The position numbers were made by a program, and so were the translations under genes. Below, piece by piece: positions 17,371 through 26,412 of a stretch of 56,978 nucleotides of DNA. The notes under the pieces were generated by a model that was not told the origin of the DNA, ran no database searches, and was given only the letters and a program-made list of their open reading frames with translations. The stretch spans positions 1 to 56,978 of the forward strand of contig JAWJLM010000026.1 in NCBI GenBank assembly GCA_040191315.1, read 5' to 3'. Every line of letters begins with the position of its first letter. The stretch's first letter is position 1. Origin of the DNA: Bacillaceae bacterium S4-13-56 (lineage in GTDB: Bacteria > Bacillota > Bacilli > Bacillales > JAWJLM01).

Positions 17371-17604
17371 ATGAATGCAGCAGACTACGACAAAGCCCTC
17401 TACTTTACATTGTGGGGGCAGTGGGACGATTTATTAGTTTTAATGGTGCGAACAAAGGATGAGTTCCTCTCTAAACGAATAGAACATTTCTTACATGCCT
17501 ACCATTATTCCCGAAGTGATGAGGAAGTATTAGAAAATCACCAAAGCCTATTACAATACATTGACCACGCCATGGGAATTCCAGAAGAACTGGAGCTTTT
17601 TTAA
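17371..17604 (+). CDS. yhdB: YhdB-like small protein
   Basis: A 77-residue protein starting MNAADYDKALYFTLWGQWDD and continuing LVLMVRTKDEFLSKRIEHFL, which matches the YhdB family of Bacillus (about 80 residues, function unknown). GGAGG (17357-17361) is 9 bases before this ATG; the frame extends upstream only through the ribosome-binding site. It converges on the yhcX-like gene, and the two share a terminator. Confidence 0.8.
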   Translation: MNAADYDKALYFTLWGQWDDLLVLMVRTKDEFLSKRIEHFLHAYHYSRSDEEVLENHQSLLQYIDHAMGIPEELELF

Positions 17605-17610
17605 GATAGG

Positions 17611-17643
17611 AAAGGACTAACCCGCAAAGGTTAGTCCTTTTTC
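17611..17643. terminator. Shared bidirectional terminator
   Basis: AAAGGACTAACC (17611-17622) pairs with GGTTAGTCCTTT (17629-17640). The right arm contains the stop codon of the minus-strand gene. Confidence 0.85.
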
Positions 17644-19199
17644 ATCTCTTTTACTTGGGTATTTAAATTATTAAATTTAATTTCAAATAGATCCCTTCTT
17701 CTGTCTCGCAATTGTCTTACAGTTCCTGACTTTCTTTGTCTTCGTAATATCTCAATGTCTACATCACCAACGACAACCGTTTCGATATTAGGATGACATT
17801 CTCCAATAATTCCGTCTCTTGCGAATTCAAAATCACTAGGAGTGAAAATGCCTGACTGAGCATATTGAATGTCCATATTTTCCACTTGTGAAAGGTTGCC
17901 AACTGTTCCAGCAATAACCGTATATACTTGATTTTCAACGGCACGGGCCTGAGCACAATATCGAACACGCAAATATCCTTGTCTGTCATCAGTACAAAAT
18001 GGACAGAAAATGATGTTAGCACCTTGATCTACCGCATAACGTGAAAGCTCAGGAAATTCAATATCATAACAAATCTGAATAGCTATTTTTCCACAATCTG
18101 TATCAAAGACCTTTACTGAATCACCTGGTTGTATTCCCCACCATTTTTTTTCATTTGGTGTTACATGTATTTTGTATTGTTTTTCAATGGTACCATCTCG
18201 TCTAAAGAGATAGGCAATATTATAAATATGATCATCCTCTTCAACAAAATGCGAGCCACCAATGATATTGACGTTGTACCTCACTGCTAAATGAGTAAAT
18301 AACTCGATATAATCCTCTGTATATTCCGATAAACGACGGACAGCCTTGGCCGGCACTTTCTCATCTAAAAATGACATGAGCTGTGTCGTAAATATTTCAG
18401 GAAATACGGCAAAGTCAGATCCAAAGTCATAGGCTACATCTACATAATATTCAACCTGCCTTTTAAACTCCTCAAACGAATCAATGGACTTCATCATATA
18501 CTGAATCACTGTAATTCGAACTGGAAAAGAGGTTTTAAAATGTCGTTTGGATGTCGGCCGATAATCAACATTATTCCATTCCATTAAAGTTGCATATTCT
18601 AAAGACGCCTTATCATCTGGAAGATACTTTGGATTAATTCTCATGACCGTAAATCCATTCATTATCTGAAAGGTAAGGACTGGATCATAAATATTTTTCG
18701 CCATAACTTCTTCCACATATTCTCTAGGAGAGTATTCTTTTTCATATTTATGATAAAAAGGAATTCTCCCTCCTATAATGATACTTTTAAGATTATATCT
18801 TCTTGCTAAATCCTTACGAGCTTCATAAAGTCGACGACCAATCTTCATTCTTCTAAAATCAGGATGTACCATGACTTCAATCCCATATAAATTGTAACCA
18901 TCTGGATCATGATTCGTGATGTACCCCTCGTCTGTAATGTCGTCCCATGTATGTTTATCATCATACTCATCAAAATTCACAATAAGACTGGAGCATGTCC
19001 CGATAATTTGACTATCATATTCAACACAAAATTGACCCTCTTGAAAATGGTCAATATGACTTTTTAACTGATCCCTCTTCCAAGGCTCCATGTTTGGAAA
19101 ACAAAGCTCTTGCAATTTTAAGATTTGCTCAATGTCTGAATACTCTATATTTCGTATTTTAATTTTATGTTCAAATTTTGATAAATCCAATTTTGGCAT
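17631..19199 (-). CDS. yhcX: YhcX-like GNAT-nitrilase fusion protein
   Basis: A 522-residue two-domain protein. Residues about 12-165 form a GNAT acetyltransferase domain (YGIEVMVHPDFRRMKIGRRL). Residues about 225-490 form a carbon-nitrogen hydrolase domain with the catalytic triad Glu (VFPEIF), Lys (YKIHVTPNEK) and Cys (IQICYDIEFPE). B. subtilis YhcX has the same order and similar length. The nitrilase part probably hydrolyses a C-N bond of an amide or carbamoyl compound; substrate and purpose of the fusion are unknown. The gene is monocistronic. Confidence 0.9.
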   Translation of the reverse strand: MPKLDLSKFEHKIKIRNIEYSDIEQILKLQELCFPNMEPWKRDQLKSHIDHFQEGQFCVEYDSQIIGTCSSLIVNFDEYDDKHTWDDITDEGYITNHDPDGYNLYGIEVMVHPDFRRMKIGRRLYEARKDLARRYNLKSIIIGGRIPFYHKYEKEYSPREYVEEVMAKNIYDPVLTFQIMNGFTVMRINPKYLPDDKASLEYATLMEWNNVDYRPTSKRHFKTSFPVRITVIQYMMKSIDSFEEFKRQVEYYVDVAYDFGSDFAVFPEIFTTQLMSFLDEKVPAKAVRRLSEYTEDYIELFTHLAVRYNVNIIGGSHFVEEDDHIYNIAYLFRRDGTIEKQYKIHVTPNEKKWWGIQPGDSVKVFDTDCGKIAIQICYDIEFPELSRYAVDQGANIIFCPFCTDDRQGYLRVRYCAQARAVENQVYTVIAGTVGNLSQVENMDIQYAQSGIFTPSDFEFARDGIIGECHPNIETVVVGDVDIEILRRQRKSGTVRQLRDRRRDLFEIKFNNLNTQVKEMKKD

Positions 19200-19306
19200 A
19201 TACTATCGTTTCCTTTCTTTTCATTTACCATTAGTTTACCTTAGTTTATGAAAGAATACCTGTTCAAACTCTTATTCTTATCTTCCCTTATTGAAACTTC
19301 CCTAGC

Positions 19307-19350
19307 TTTTGAAAAGCAAAACAGCAGTCCTTTTTGAACTACTGTTTTGC
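19307..19350 (-). terminator. Terminator of the ABC-2 operon
   Basis: GCAAAACAGCAGT (19316-19328) pairs with ACTACTGTTTTGC (19338-19350) with one mismatch. A T-rich stretch follows on the minus strand. It overlaps the stop codon of the ATPase gene. Confidence 0.75.
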
Positions 19351-20064
19351 TTCTAGAATGGATGCTAATTCTTTTGTAGATGCATTCCCAATTAAGCGGT
19401 CTATGTTTTGATCCAATTCCGTTTCTGATCCATCAAAAAGTAATTCCCCATTCTCCAATAATAAAATACGTTCTCCCAATTGCTTCATTTCATCCCAATG
19501 ATGGCTGATAAAAATAAGAGTCATGCCTTGCTCATGCAGCTTTTTTAACCATTTTATGATGTCAAGTCTTGCTGCTATATCTACTCCTGCAGTAGGCTCA
19601 TCTAAAAAACAAATCTCTGGCTCATGGATCATTCCCACACATAAATGTAATTTTCTCTTCCAACCACCAGATAGATTTTCCGTTCGTTCATCCCAAACAT
19701 CATGAAGTCGGAGAAGCTGAATAGTCTCATTAATGTATTCGGAACTTGCCTTTTTCTTCGTTATTTTTTGCCAAAATTGAATTTGGTCTTTTACTTTCAT
19801 TTCTTCATACAGGACAATTTCTTGAGATACATAACCACTTTGCTTACGTAATTTCTTAAAACTTTTTTTCAAAGGAACTCCCAAGTAGGTGATAGAACCT
19901 TTAGTGTGATTTTCGACAGATGCTAACATTTTCAATAAAGTAGTTTTACCAGCACCATTTGGACCAAGTAAGCAAATGGATTCACCCTTCTTTATATCAA
20001 AAGAAACTTCATGTATTACCTTCTTATTTCTATAAGTTTTACCGACATTTTTGACTGAGATCAT
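19339..20064 (-). CDS. ABC-2 type exporter ATP-binding protein
   Basis: A 241-residue ABC ATPase: Walker A GPNGAGKT (about 34-41), Q-loop SGYVSQE, signature LSGGWKRKLHL (about 129-139), Walker B ICFLDEPTAGVD (about 150-161) and the switch His in ISHHWDE. The sequence is closest to exporters of drugs, lipids or natural products, not importers. It is the last gene of a four-gene operon whose two permeases lie immediately upstream. The cargo is unknown. Confidence 0.88.
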   Translation of the reverse strand: MISVKNVGKTYRNKKVIHEVSFDIKKGESICLLGPNGAGKTTLLKMLASVENHTKGSITYLGVPLKKSFKKLRKQSGYVSQEIVLYEEMKVKDQIQFWQKITKKKASSEYINETIQLLRLHDVWDERTENLSGGWKRKLHLCVGMIHEPEICFLDEPTAGVDIAARLDIIKWLKKLHEQGMTLIFISHHWDEMKQLGERILLLENGELLFDGSETELDQNIDRLIGNASTKELASILEAKQ

Positions 20065-20073
20065 TTCTTCACC

Positions 20074-21126
20074 TCATCCCAATAACCAATAATAATACCA
20101 AACATGCGGGAACATCCATTTCAAAAGTCCAATATCGTAAATCTGAAAGAAAATCATAAAAAACACAGCATAGGAGAGAAGTGGGTATATCAAGATTACC
20201 ATGCGATAAATCTTAATATCGCGGATAAAGTATTGTAATAATAATGGAAATCCAATTCCCACTATATACACCCATCCTAAAATGGACAACATCTCACTAA
20301 AACTAAACAATAATTGTCCTTTCCATAGATAGCTAATCATTAAATAAAGAAAAAAAACAAGAAGAGTTATTCCGGTTGTAAAAACAAAATGCCCTAAATA
20401 GTAAGGGAGGATTGTCCCTTTGTTGGAGCGGATTCTTTCTAAAATCCCTTTCCGTTTTTCATGTATGAGGGGCTCATGTAAATATAACAATGTACTCCAA
20501 GATAGATAGAGGAAGAAGCCAGCCCATAAAAGAGAGGACATTTGTACAGAAGGTTTCTCTTCTTGTTGTATTTCCTTTGTCACAATCATCTCATGCTCTA
20601 TTTGGAATAAGGGCTCCGGTTCCCAAAATTCATCTGAATAGTCCCAAGCCTTCTGCCATGAAACATCTGTGTGACTGGATACTTGCTGTGCAGCCTTACT
20701 ATTTATCGCATATCGAGTAACTAAGGAAGCAATTTTTTCTTTGACAATAAAATCTAATTGAGACTCGCCAGTTCTATACCAAGTAATCGCTTTTTTTATT
20801 TCACCGCTTTGAAGAATCTCTTCAAATTCCTCATCGAAAACAAATACAGCTTCAACTTCTCCTTTTTGTAATAAGGTTAATGACTGTTTTTCATCAAGGT
20901 GTCGTATGTCTATTCGATCTGCCTCAGATAGCTTTAGTTCTATAAAATCTGATGAACCAGTCTGCTCCAAACCAACTACTGCAATGGGAATACCCACCGT
21001 ATCCATTGATTTTTGAATAAGGGGCTGAATAGCCAAGACAACTATCATTGGAATTAGAATTAAGAATAATATCATCCAAGGTTTATCTATAAGCTGCTTA
21101 AGACGGAGAAATAGTGTAGTAAGCAT
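20074..21126 (-). CDS. ABC-2 type permease, second subunit
   Basis: A 350-residue membrane protein: an N-terminal helix (residues about 15-35), a large extracytoplasmic domain (about 40-195) and a cluster of five or six helices in the C-terminal half. This is the layout of ABC-2 permeases of the YhgE/CcmB-like type. It overlaps the upstream permease by 29 bases and ends 9 bases before the ATPase start. It probably forms a heterodimer with the 404-residue permease. Confidence 0.82.
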   Translation of the reverse strand: MLTTLFLRLKQLIDKPWMILFLILIPMIVVLAIQPLIQKSMDTVGIPIAVVGLEQTGSSDFIELKLSEADRIDIRHLDEKQSLTLLQKGEVEAVFVFDEEFEEILQSGEIKKAITWYRTGESQLDFIVKEKIASLVTRYAINSKAAQQVSSHTDVSWQKAWDYSDEFWEPEPLFQIEHEMIVTKEIQQEEKPSVQMSSLLWAGFFLYLSWSTLLYLHEPLIHEKRKGILERIRSNKGTILPYYLGHFVFTTGITLLVFFLYLMISYLWKGQLLFSFSEMLSILGWVYIVGIGFPLLLQYFIRDIKIYRMVILIYPLLSYAVFFMIFFQIYDIGLLKWMFPHVWYYYWLLG

Positions 21127-22312
21127 AATGTTTCTCCTTTCTTATGGCAAAGAGAACCAGTAGAATGAGATAAACGATCCCCATGATCACCAATTGAATC
21201 ATTTCTCCTGTCCATTTTGTTGAAACTCCCTCTACCCAGATCGAATAAACATTTGGAAATGGATAAACCCACTGGGTCCACGTCGGTGACTCCGGCAAAT
21301 AAATCGACGGAATCCATATTCCCTCCAAGTAAAAAATCACAGACATAATGAATCCTTTTCCAGCAAAACCAAGACCAGGTGAGTGAAATATATGATAAAA
21401 GAAAAGAATAAAAGCAGAAAACACAAAGGATGTAATAAGAATTAGACCTGTTACTTTTAATAAAGGCATGTGCATGGTAAACGGAGTAAGTATAGTAATC
21501 CCATAATTTACAAACGATACAAATACTCCAAAGATCCATAATCTGCCGAATTCATGGAGTATAAGATGTGGTCTTGTTTTATTAAGCATTCTAAGTCTTT
21601 CTAAAAAAAATTTATTTTTAGTCGGACTTTCCCATAAAAAGAGATATAAAAGCATGCTCATCATAAGAGTTGTAAAAAGGTAAGCAACAATGATGTGAGT
21701 ACTCCAGCCATTTGATGCCCCGTGAGGAACTTCTATATTTTGAAACCACTGATTTCGTCCTAACGCAAACATACTGTAAGATACAATCGTTTGATTTAAT
21801 AGTTCATTCCTTTCCTTAGAGTCCGAAATTCCTTTAAGGTATAGGTCATAAACGGTATTCACTCCGCTTTGTGCAGCAGATATGTAGGAAGCACCACTAT
21901 TTAAAAAACTATCTAATAAAGACCCTTGATACATTTGTTGATTACTTGTAACCAGATAAAGAGGATCATTCTCACCGATTCTTAGACTTTCTGTAAACCC
22001 TTTCGGTATAAGAATATATCCTGTTATATTCCCTTCTTCCAGGCTTTTTTTAGCTTCCTGAAAAGTCATATTCTTCAATTCAACTACTTCTTGTAGTTTG
22101 GTTTCACTTTGCAATTGAGAAAGAAGGGCTTTTGTTTCAAATGTTCCATCCTCATCAATTATGGCTGCTGTTATCTTTTCATCCGAACTGGGATTTAACA
22201 TTCCATAACCAAGTAAAATAAAAAGTCCCATGAGAAGAATAGGAAACACTATACAAAATAAAAAAGGAAGGGGTCGTTGAACGATCGCCTTCCATTCTTG
22301 AGAAAACAACAT
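21098..22312 (-). CDS. ABC-2 type permease, first subunit
   Basis: A 404-residue protein with the same layout as its partner: one N-terminal helix (PFLFCIVFPILLMGLFILLG), an extracytoplasmic domain (about 40-215) and a C-terminal six-helix bundle with the segment VYPFPNVYSIWVEGV. The paired permeases differ in sequence, so the transporter is probably heterodimeric. The gene follows the membrane-anchored 518-residue gene by 28 bases. Confidence 0.84.
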   Translation of the reverse strand: MLFSQEWKAIVQRPLPFLFCIVFPILLMGLFILLGYGMLNPSSDEKITAAIIDEDGTFETKALLSQLQSETKLQEVVELKNMTFQEAKKSLEEGNITGYILIPKGFTESLRIGENDPLYLVTSNQQMYQGSLLDSFLNSGASYISAAQSGVNTVYDLYLKGISDSKERNELLNQTIVSYSMFALGRNQWFQNIEVPHGASNGWSTHIIVAYLFTTLMMSMLLYLFLWESPTKNKFFLERLRMLNKTRPHLILHEFGRLWIFGVFVSFVNYGITILTPFTMHMPLLKVTGLILITSFVFSAFILFFYHIFHSPGLGFAGKGFIMSVIFYLEGIWIPSIYLPESPTWTQWVYPFPNVYSIWVEGVSTKWTGEMIQLVIMGIVYLILLVLFAIRKEKHYAYYTISPS

Positions 22313-22340
22313 TCTAACCCTTCCTTTCTTTCATCAAAAT

Positions 22341-23897
22341 TTAAAATCCGCCAAACATTTCTAACCCTTGCGTCAACTGGTTCATATTGGACTCCATTTC
22401 ATGTATCAGTTGATTTCTTTCTTCTTCACTCAGCTCTAAGAGATTAACCGCTTGAGCCTCCAGAGAAGGGAATTCTAAGTCATTTGTGAATTCAACATCC
22501 TCTTTGTAGCGAAGAATTACATCTAAAATAATATTTCCTGTAGTTGGATCATTCATATCAATCGTTATACCCAATTCTGAGTTAGATGTAGTTAGGACTT
22601 CATCTTTTTCTAGAGATGTGTTTAGAAAGCCTGAAATCACTGGAATTTCAGCCGGCATATCTGACCCCTCAAAAGTGAGGTCAAAGGCTGTTTCTGATCC
22701 TTTATTATAATAATCAGTAGCCAATGTTGCACCTGCAGAGAAGTTCGTAAAATCATCACTAAAGGAAAGTGCCATATCATAGTCAACATGTAAGCCTTTA
22801 TCAGTTGGCTCACCTACAGCTTGATAGTTAATGGCTGCATACCCTTCCCCTAATTGGGGTTCAACATTTAAATCAAAAGTACTTGTATACTTGTCACCAT
22901 CTTTTAGGTAACTAGTATCCAGCTGGATTGTTACTGTTTCACCCTCTGCTGCAATATCTACTGAAACAGTACGGTGTGCTACATACCCTTTATCTAGATA
23001 AGCCTTTAACACCATACCATTTGGAATTTCAATATTGTCGATTTCCTCAATAACTAGATCGAGTTCAGCCCCTGATCCAACCAACTGGGATTGGAAAAGG
23101 TCCGATATACGCTCATCATTCTTCATTTTTTCCACTAAAGCACTTATTACATTGCGAGCCTCTTCTCCCGTTAAAGTGACTGTAACTTCATCGTAAGAAT
23201 GACCCTTATATTCTACTCCCTTTTCCATTATAAATTGCTCATCAGTAAGCTGATCAGCAATGGTCTTGGAGTACTCCAAAGTTAATTCTTTCGCTTCATC
23301 CACTGTCATGCCAGTTGATAGGTATTTCGTAAAATTTGGGATTTCATTGATTTCAGGATTCACTTCTCCAGTTTCTTCTAGAAACTCTCCTAAACGGGAA
23401 TTTTCCAGTGTAAGATATTGATCGTACATGAATGGTGCATAGACTCCTGATATTGTTTCATCTTGATATACTTTAGCACCAAGTAAGCTTGTCCCTTGCA
23501 TATTTACATCAAATTCACCAAATACTTTGCTCTGTTCAGGGTTTACCTGTAGACTGGTAGTTATGCTTGAGTTAGCTACGATTCCTTGAATCATAGACAT
23601 CATGGGTAACATTTGAGTCATCTGTTCGCCGCCTAAACTAAACTCTGTGGTTAATTCTCCATTCGATTGAAAGGCCTTACTCTGCATGTTTTCTTGATGC
23701 TCATAAGCATCCTTTAAGTAAGGCTCCATACGTTCCAATTGTTCTTCAAATGTTTTTTCTTCTGCACTTAAATAAGCCAATTTCGGATTAAAATCTTTCA
23801 ATAACCCATAAGCTGCTATACCAAAGCCACCAATCACTATAATAGTGATCAAGGCAACAAGCCATAGTTTGATCCCCTTTTTCCTTTGTGATTCCAT
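22341..23897 (-). CDS. Membrane-anchored extracytoplasmic protein in ABC-2 operon
   Basis: A 518-residue protein with one N-terminal membrane helix (about residues 9-34, LWLVALITIIVIGGFGIAAY) and about 480 extracytoplasmic residues, acidic and strand-rich, without Cys motifs. It resembles uncharacterised Bacillaceae proteins of a DUF6583-like type, though I hold that family name loosely. Position as first gene of the exporter operon suggests that it handles or senses the exported substrate, or is an exporter accessory. GGAGGAGGAG lies upstream of the ATG. Confidence 0.75.
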   Translation of the reverse strand: MESQRKKGIKLWLVALITIIVIGGFGIAAYGLLKDFNPKLAYLSAEEKTFEEQLERMEPYLKDAYEHQENMQSKAFQSNGELTTEFSLGGEQMTQMLPMMSMIQGIVANSSITTSLQVNPEQSKVFGEFDVNMQGTSLLGAKVYQDETISGVYAPFMYDQYLTLENSRLGEFLEETGEVNPEINEIPNFTKYLSTGMTVDEAKELTLEYSKTIADQLTDEQFIMEKGVEYKGHSYDEVTVTLTGEEARNVISALVEKMKNDERISDLFQSQLVGSGAELDLVIEEIDNIEIPNGMVLKAYLDKGYVAHRTVSVDIAAEGETVTIQLDTSYLKDGDKYTSTFDLNVEPQLGEGYAAINYQAVGEPTDKGLHVDYDMALSFSDDFTNFSAGATLATDYYNKGSETAFDLTFEGSDMPAEIPVISGFLNTSLEKDEVLTTSNSELGITIDMNDPTTGNIILDVILRYKEDVEFTNDLEFPSLEAQAVNLLELSEEERNQLIHEMESNMNQLTQGLEMFGGF

Positions 23898-24055
23898 TTT
23901 TCCCTCTCCTCCTCCTGTGATTCTTATTCTCTACGAATCTATTAAAACATAGTTCAACATTGCATTGAAAACCAACCTTTTACTATTATACTATTCTGGA
24001 TATATGCTTCATACCCAAATTTTCAATCTGTTTTTTTTTAGAAAGCTTAGATAAT

Positions 24056-24190
24056 TAAGGAAAGCGCAAGCTCCCTTCGAAACAAGAAAAGCACTTGTTT
24101 CTGCGAAGTAGCTCTAAGCAGCTTCCCTTCCTGCGATGACTTGGGCAAAAACTGAGATAGACTTTGGTTAGAATAGGGTTTTTCGCTAAA
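24056..24190 (+). repeat. Copy of the mosaic intergenic repeat
   Basis: AAGCGCAAGCTCCCTTCGAA, the hairpin GAAACAAG/CTTGTTTC and CTTCCCTTCCTGCGATGACT match the 5' parts of the elements at 1315 and 43090. The 3' part has diverged (GGGTTTTTCGCTAAAG). Confidence 0.65.
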
Positions 24191-24214
24191 GTTACAAATT
24201 TTCTGATCTTTTAA

Positions 24215-24250
24215 CAAAGAAGAACACCCTCCGGAAGGATGTTCGCTTTT
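24215..24250. terminator. Probable terminator of sigI-rsgI
   Basis: GAACACCCT (24222-24230) pairs with AGGATGTTC (24236-24244) with one mismatch. T-rich sequence follows on both strands. It is the first terminator-like structure past rsgI. Confidence 0.6.
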
Positions 24251-24252
24251 TG

Positions 24253-24285
24253 ACAGATAGGAAAATATATAACTTTCCTATCTGT
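24253..24285. other. Perfect 12-bp inverted repeat downstream of rsgI
   Basis: ACAGATAGGAAA (24253-24264) and TTTCCTATCTGT (24274-24285) flank a 9-base A/T loop. No T-run follows on the minus strand. It may be mRNA 3' structure or a binding site. Confidence 0.5.
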
Positions 24286-24337
24286 ATAAATATAACTAAA
24301 GTATTCGCCACAAGACCTTGGCTAATACCTTGTTTTT

Positions 24338-25408
24338 CTAATCGTTCTTCTTTTGGTTTTTTTCTTGGCCATTAGATTCTTGTTTATTTTTGTTACCTTT
24401 TGACTCCTGTTTCTCAGACTGATTATTTCCTGAATTACCTCGCTTGTCCTTTTTTTCAAGACCAGGGGGAAGTTGTCTTTCCCTTTGCTCAACTTCCTCC
24501 TCATTCTTATTTTTTAATTGTTTTTTCTCTTGTCCTGGAGGATTACCTTTTTTTTCATTCCCCTTGTTTGCTGAATCTTTTTTTTCTTTATTATCCTTGT
24601 TTTCCTTTTGAAAAAACTCTTTTATTTTTTTCTTTTCCTCCATCTCAAGCTTCTTTTCTTCTTTCTTTTTTTCTTGTTCAGCGTTTTTCTTTGCTATTTT
24701 TTCTTGAATTTCTGCCTTCTTATCCTCTTGGTTAATTACAGGAGGTGCAGATTTTTCATCCTTTAATAACTCTGCAAAAAGTTCATTCATGGAGCGATCC
24801 TCTTTATGTGCCTTTTCTAAAGTATCCTTAGGCACCTCGAAGGTTATTACGGAATCAACTAATTCTTCTGTTTGGATAGACTGGTTAAGAATTTGAATAA
24901 TATCATGTTTCGTTTGTAGGTTCTTTGTATAACTTACACCAATCAAAACGCCCTTGTCTGTTGCATATCCACTATCTTTACTCTCTTGAATAAGACGAAG
25001 AGTAACCTTTTGAATCGGTTCCTTTTTCCAATTGGAAAAATCCTCAAGGAGCTCTCTAGCATCTTGATTCAGTGGTTCAATATCTACTACTTTCATATCA
25101 TTGTTTACTTTAAGTTCCACACTAGGATTAATGTCGATATTAACGTATGCATATACTTTATTTGAATCGTACCAACCAAAAAGCGGGAGTAACATCACAA
25201 GGAGGGCAGTCAGCACAGCAACCATTCTTCTCTTCGACTGTGCCGCCCAAAAAGAGCCGATCCAAGTTTTATCTTCCATTGGCTCGAAATAAACATCAGC
25301 ACCAACCTGGTAACCTGGCTCAACCTTTCCCTTATAGAAGGAACCATCTGCACACATGAAGATGGAATAGTTTCTTTTGTTCTCCATTAAAATTCCTTTT
25401 TTCATCAT
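24338..25408 (-). CDS. rsgI: Anti-sigma-I factor RsgI
   Basis: A 356-residue membrane protein that holds sigma-I inactive. The cytoplasmic N-terminal RsgI domain is at about 1-60 (MKKGILMENKRNYSIFMCAD), the membrane helix at about 63-80, and a conserved extracytoplasmic domain at about 85-215 (YAYVNIDINPSVELKVN). A long Lys/Glu/Asn-rich low-complexity tail follows (about 225-356), also seen in Bacillus RsgI. The start overlaps the sigI stop by 4 bases (ATGA), so the pair is coupled. Confidence 0.93.
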   Translation of the reverse strand: MMKKGILMENKRNYSIFMCADGSFYKGKVEPGYQVGADVYFEPMEDKTWIGSFWAAQSKRRMVAVLTALLVMLLPLFGWYDSNKVYAYVNIDINPSVELKVNNDMKVVDIEPLNQDARELLEDFSNWKKEPIQKVTLRLIQESKDSGYATDKGVLIGVSYTKNLQTKHDIIQILNQSIQTEELVDSVITFEVPKDTLEKAHKEDRSMNELFAELLKDEKSAPPVINQEDKKAEIQEKIAKKNAEQEKKKEEKKLEMEEKKKIKEFFQKENKDNKEKKDSANKGNEKKGNPPGQEKKQLKNKNEEEVEQRERQLPPGLEKKDKRGNSGNNQSEKQESKGNKNKQESNGQEKNQKKND

Positions 25409-26142
25409 CCCACCCCCCTTAAATAATCCTTTAAATACAAATAATCCTCACATAAGATGATAAAAATGGCGATAATATATTTTCGGTTTCTTTCAAGTGT
25501 TTTTTTGCTTACATCTACCTTCGCCTCTAAATCTTTTATAGGAAGTTTTTTCTTATCAAACACATAATTTCGAAGACTTTCTTCTTGATACAAAAGCTTG
25601 GCTACTTTAATTGCAGACTCTCTTGCATCCTTATGCTTTGGTGATATTTTCGTCAGTTCCTCAAAAGACAATTGGTACCTCTTGAGTTTTATTTGATAAT
25701 CCTTAATTTCTTCCTGACGATGCATGGCCTCCATCTGTAATCTATATTGTTCATTTGCGGCCTTTACTTCCTCAGGATTTTCTGAGTAATCCTCATTATC
25801 ATAAAAGTGGTCGATAGAAGCAACTGCTACCTTCTTTTTCTCACTTCTTATGTAATCGATGACCTTACGTTTAATGACCAACTTAGCGAATGAAAGGAAA
25901 GAACTTCCTTTTTCACTGGAATAAGCATCAATTGCTTCATGAAAAGCAATCAGACCAATACTAAATTCATCATCGTGATTTGGGTCGATGAAACGTTTAC
26001 ATACCTCAGAAACTGTTTTGGCAATAAAGGGGCGATATTTTTCCAGGAGATGATTGGTAATATCACTCTGCCCATTCTGCGCTGCGATGACTTGTTCTTC
26101 GAGTGAATTATCTATACGTTTTTGAAATAAACGGCTGATCAA
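25405..26142 (-). CDS. sigI: RNA polymerase sigma factor SigI
   Basis: A 245-residue sigma-70 family protein of the SigI group. The core-binding region includes FIDPNHDDEFSIGLIAFHEA (about 52-71) and SSFLSFAKLVIKRKVIDYIR (about 80-99); the C-terminal promoter-binding part is SigI-specific (LPIKDLEAKVDVSKKTLERN). SigI controls heat and envelope-stress genes in Bacillus. Start is TTG with GGAGG 8 bases upstream. A sigma-I-type promoter lies just upstream, which fits self-activation. Confidence 0.93.
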   Translation of the reverse strand: MISRLFQKRIDNSLEEQVIAAQNGQSDITNHLLEKYRPFIAKTVSEVCKRFIDPNHDDEFSIGLIAFHEAIDAYSSEKGSSFLSFAKLVIKRKVIDYIRSEKKKVAVASIDHFYDNEDYSENPEEVKAANEQYRLQMEAMHRQEEIKDYQIKLKRYQLSFEELTKISPKHKDARESAIKVAKLLYQEESLRNYVFDKKKLPIKDLEAKVDVSKKTLERNRKYIIAIFIILCEDYLYLKDYLRGVG

Positions 26143-26167
26143 ACCTCTTCACCTCCGTCACTATAAG

Positions 26168-26197
26168 TTTCGTTATAAAGAGAAATTTTATGGGGGT
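26168..26197 (-). promoter_or_regulatory. Predicted sigma-I promoter of sigI-rsgI
   Basis: On the minus strand, ACCCCC (26197-26192) is followed after 19 bases by CGAAA (26172-26168), 26 bases before the sigI start. ACCCCC and CGAA are the reported B. subtilis sigma-I -35 and -10 elements. The spacer could not be checked against known promoters. Confidence 0.6.
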
Positions 26198-26200
26198 AAG

Positions 26201-26318
26201 AAAAACTTGGCTTGTCGTTAAAGGGATTCTTGAAACGAATTTTACTTTCTTAGAAGCCCTTATACTCTGGAGTGCAAGTCCTTATAGCCGAAAGTATTAG
26301 TTTTTTCTTATACTATCA
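26201..26318. repeat. Structured repeat, CTTGGCTTGTCG family, copy upstream of sigI
   Basis: Reads AAAAACTTGGCTTGTCGTTA, then AAGGGATTCTTGAAA...TTTCTTAGAAGCCCTT as a hairpin, then GTGCAAGTCC and CCGAAAG. It is about 80 percent identical by eye to the element at 27282-27395. It abuts the sigma-I -35 box. Confidence 0.65.
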
Positions 26319-26324
26319 ACCGAC

Positions 26325-26412
26325 TAAAGGTAAAAGTGCAGGACTTTTAGGTCATACTCTTGGTGCAAACAATCAGTGGGGGACTGCCGCTGATTGAAGT
26401 TTCCCTTTATCA
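26325..26412 (-). repeat. Dispersed GAAACTTC...CCCACTGATT hairpin, copy 2
   Basis: On the minus strand: AAAGGGAAACTTCAATCAGC, GGCAGTCCCCCACTGATTG, TTTGCACCAAGAGTATGACC. It aligns base for base with the copy at 41887-41990 through GATTGTT(T/A)GCACC. Its first 40 bases lie inside the 3' end of the protease gene. Confidence 0.65.
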
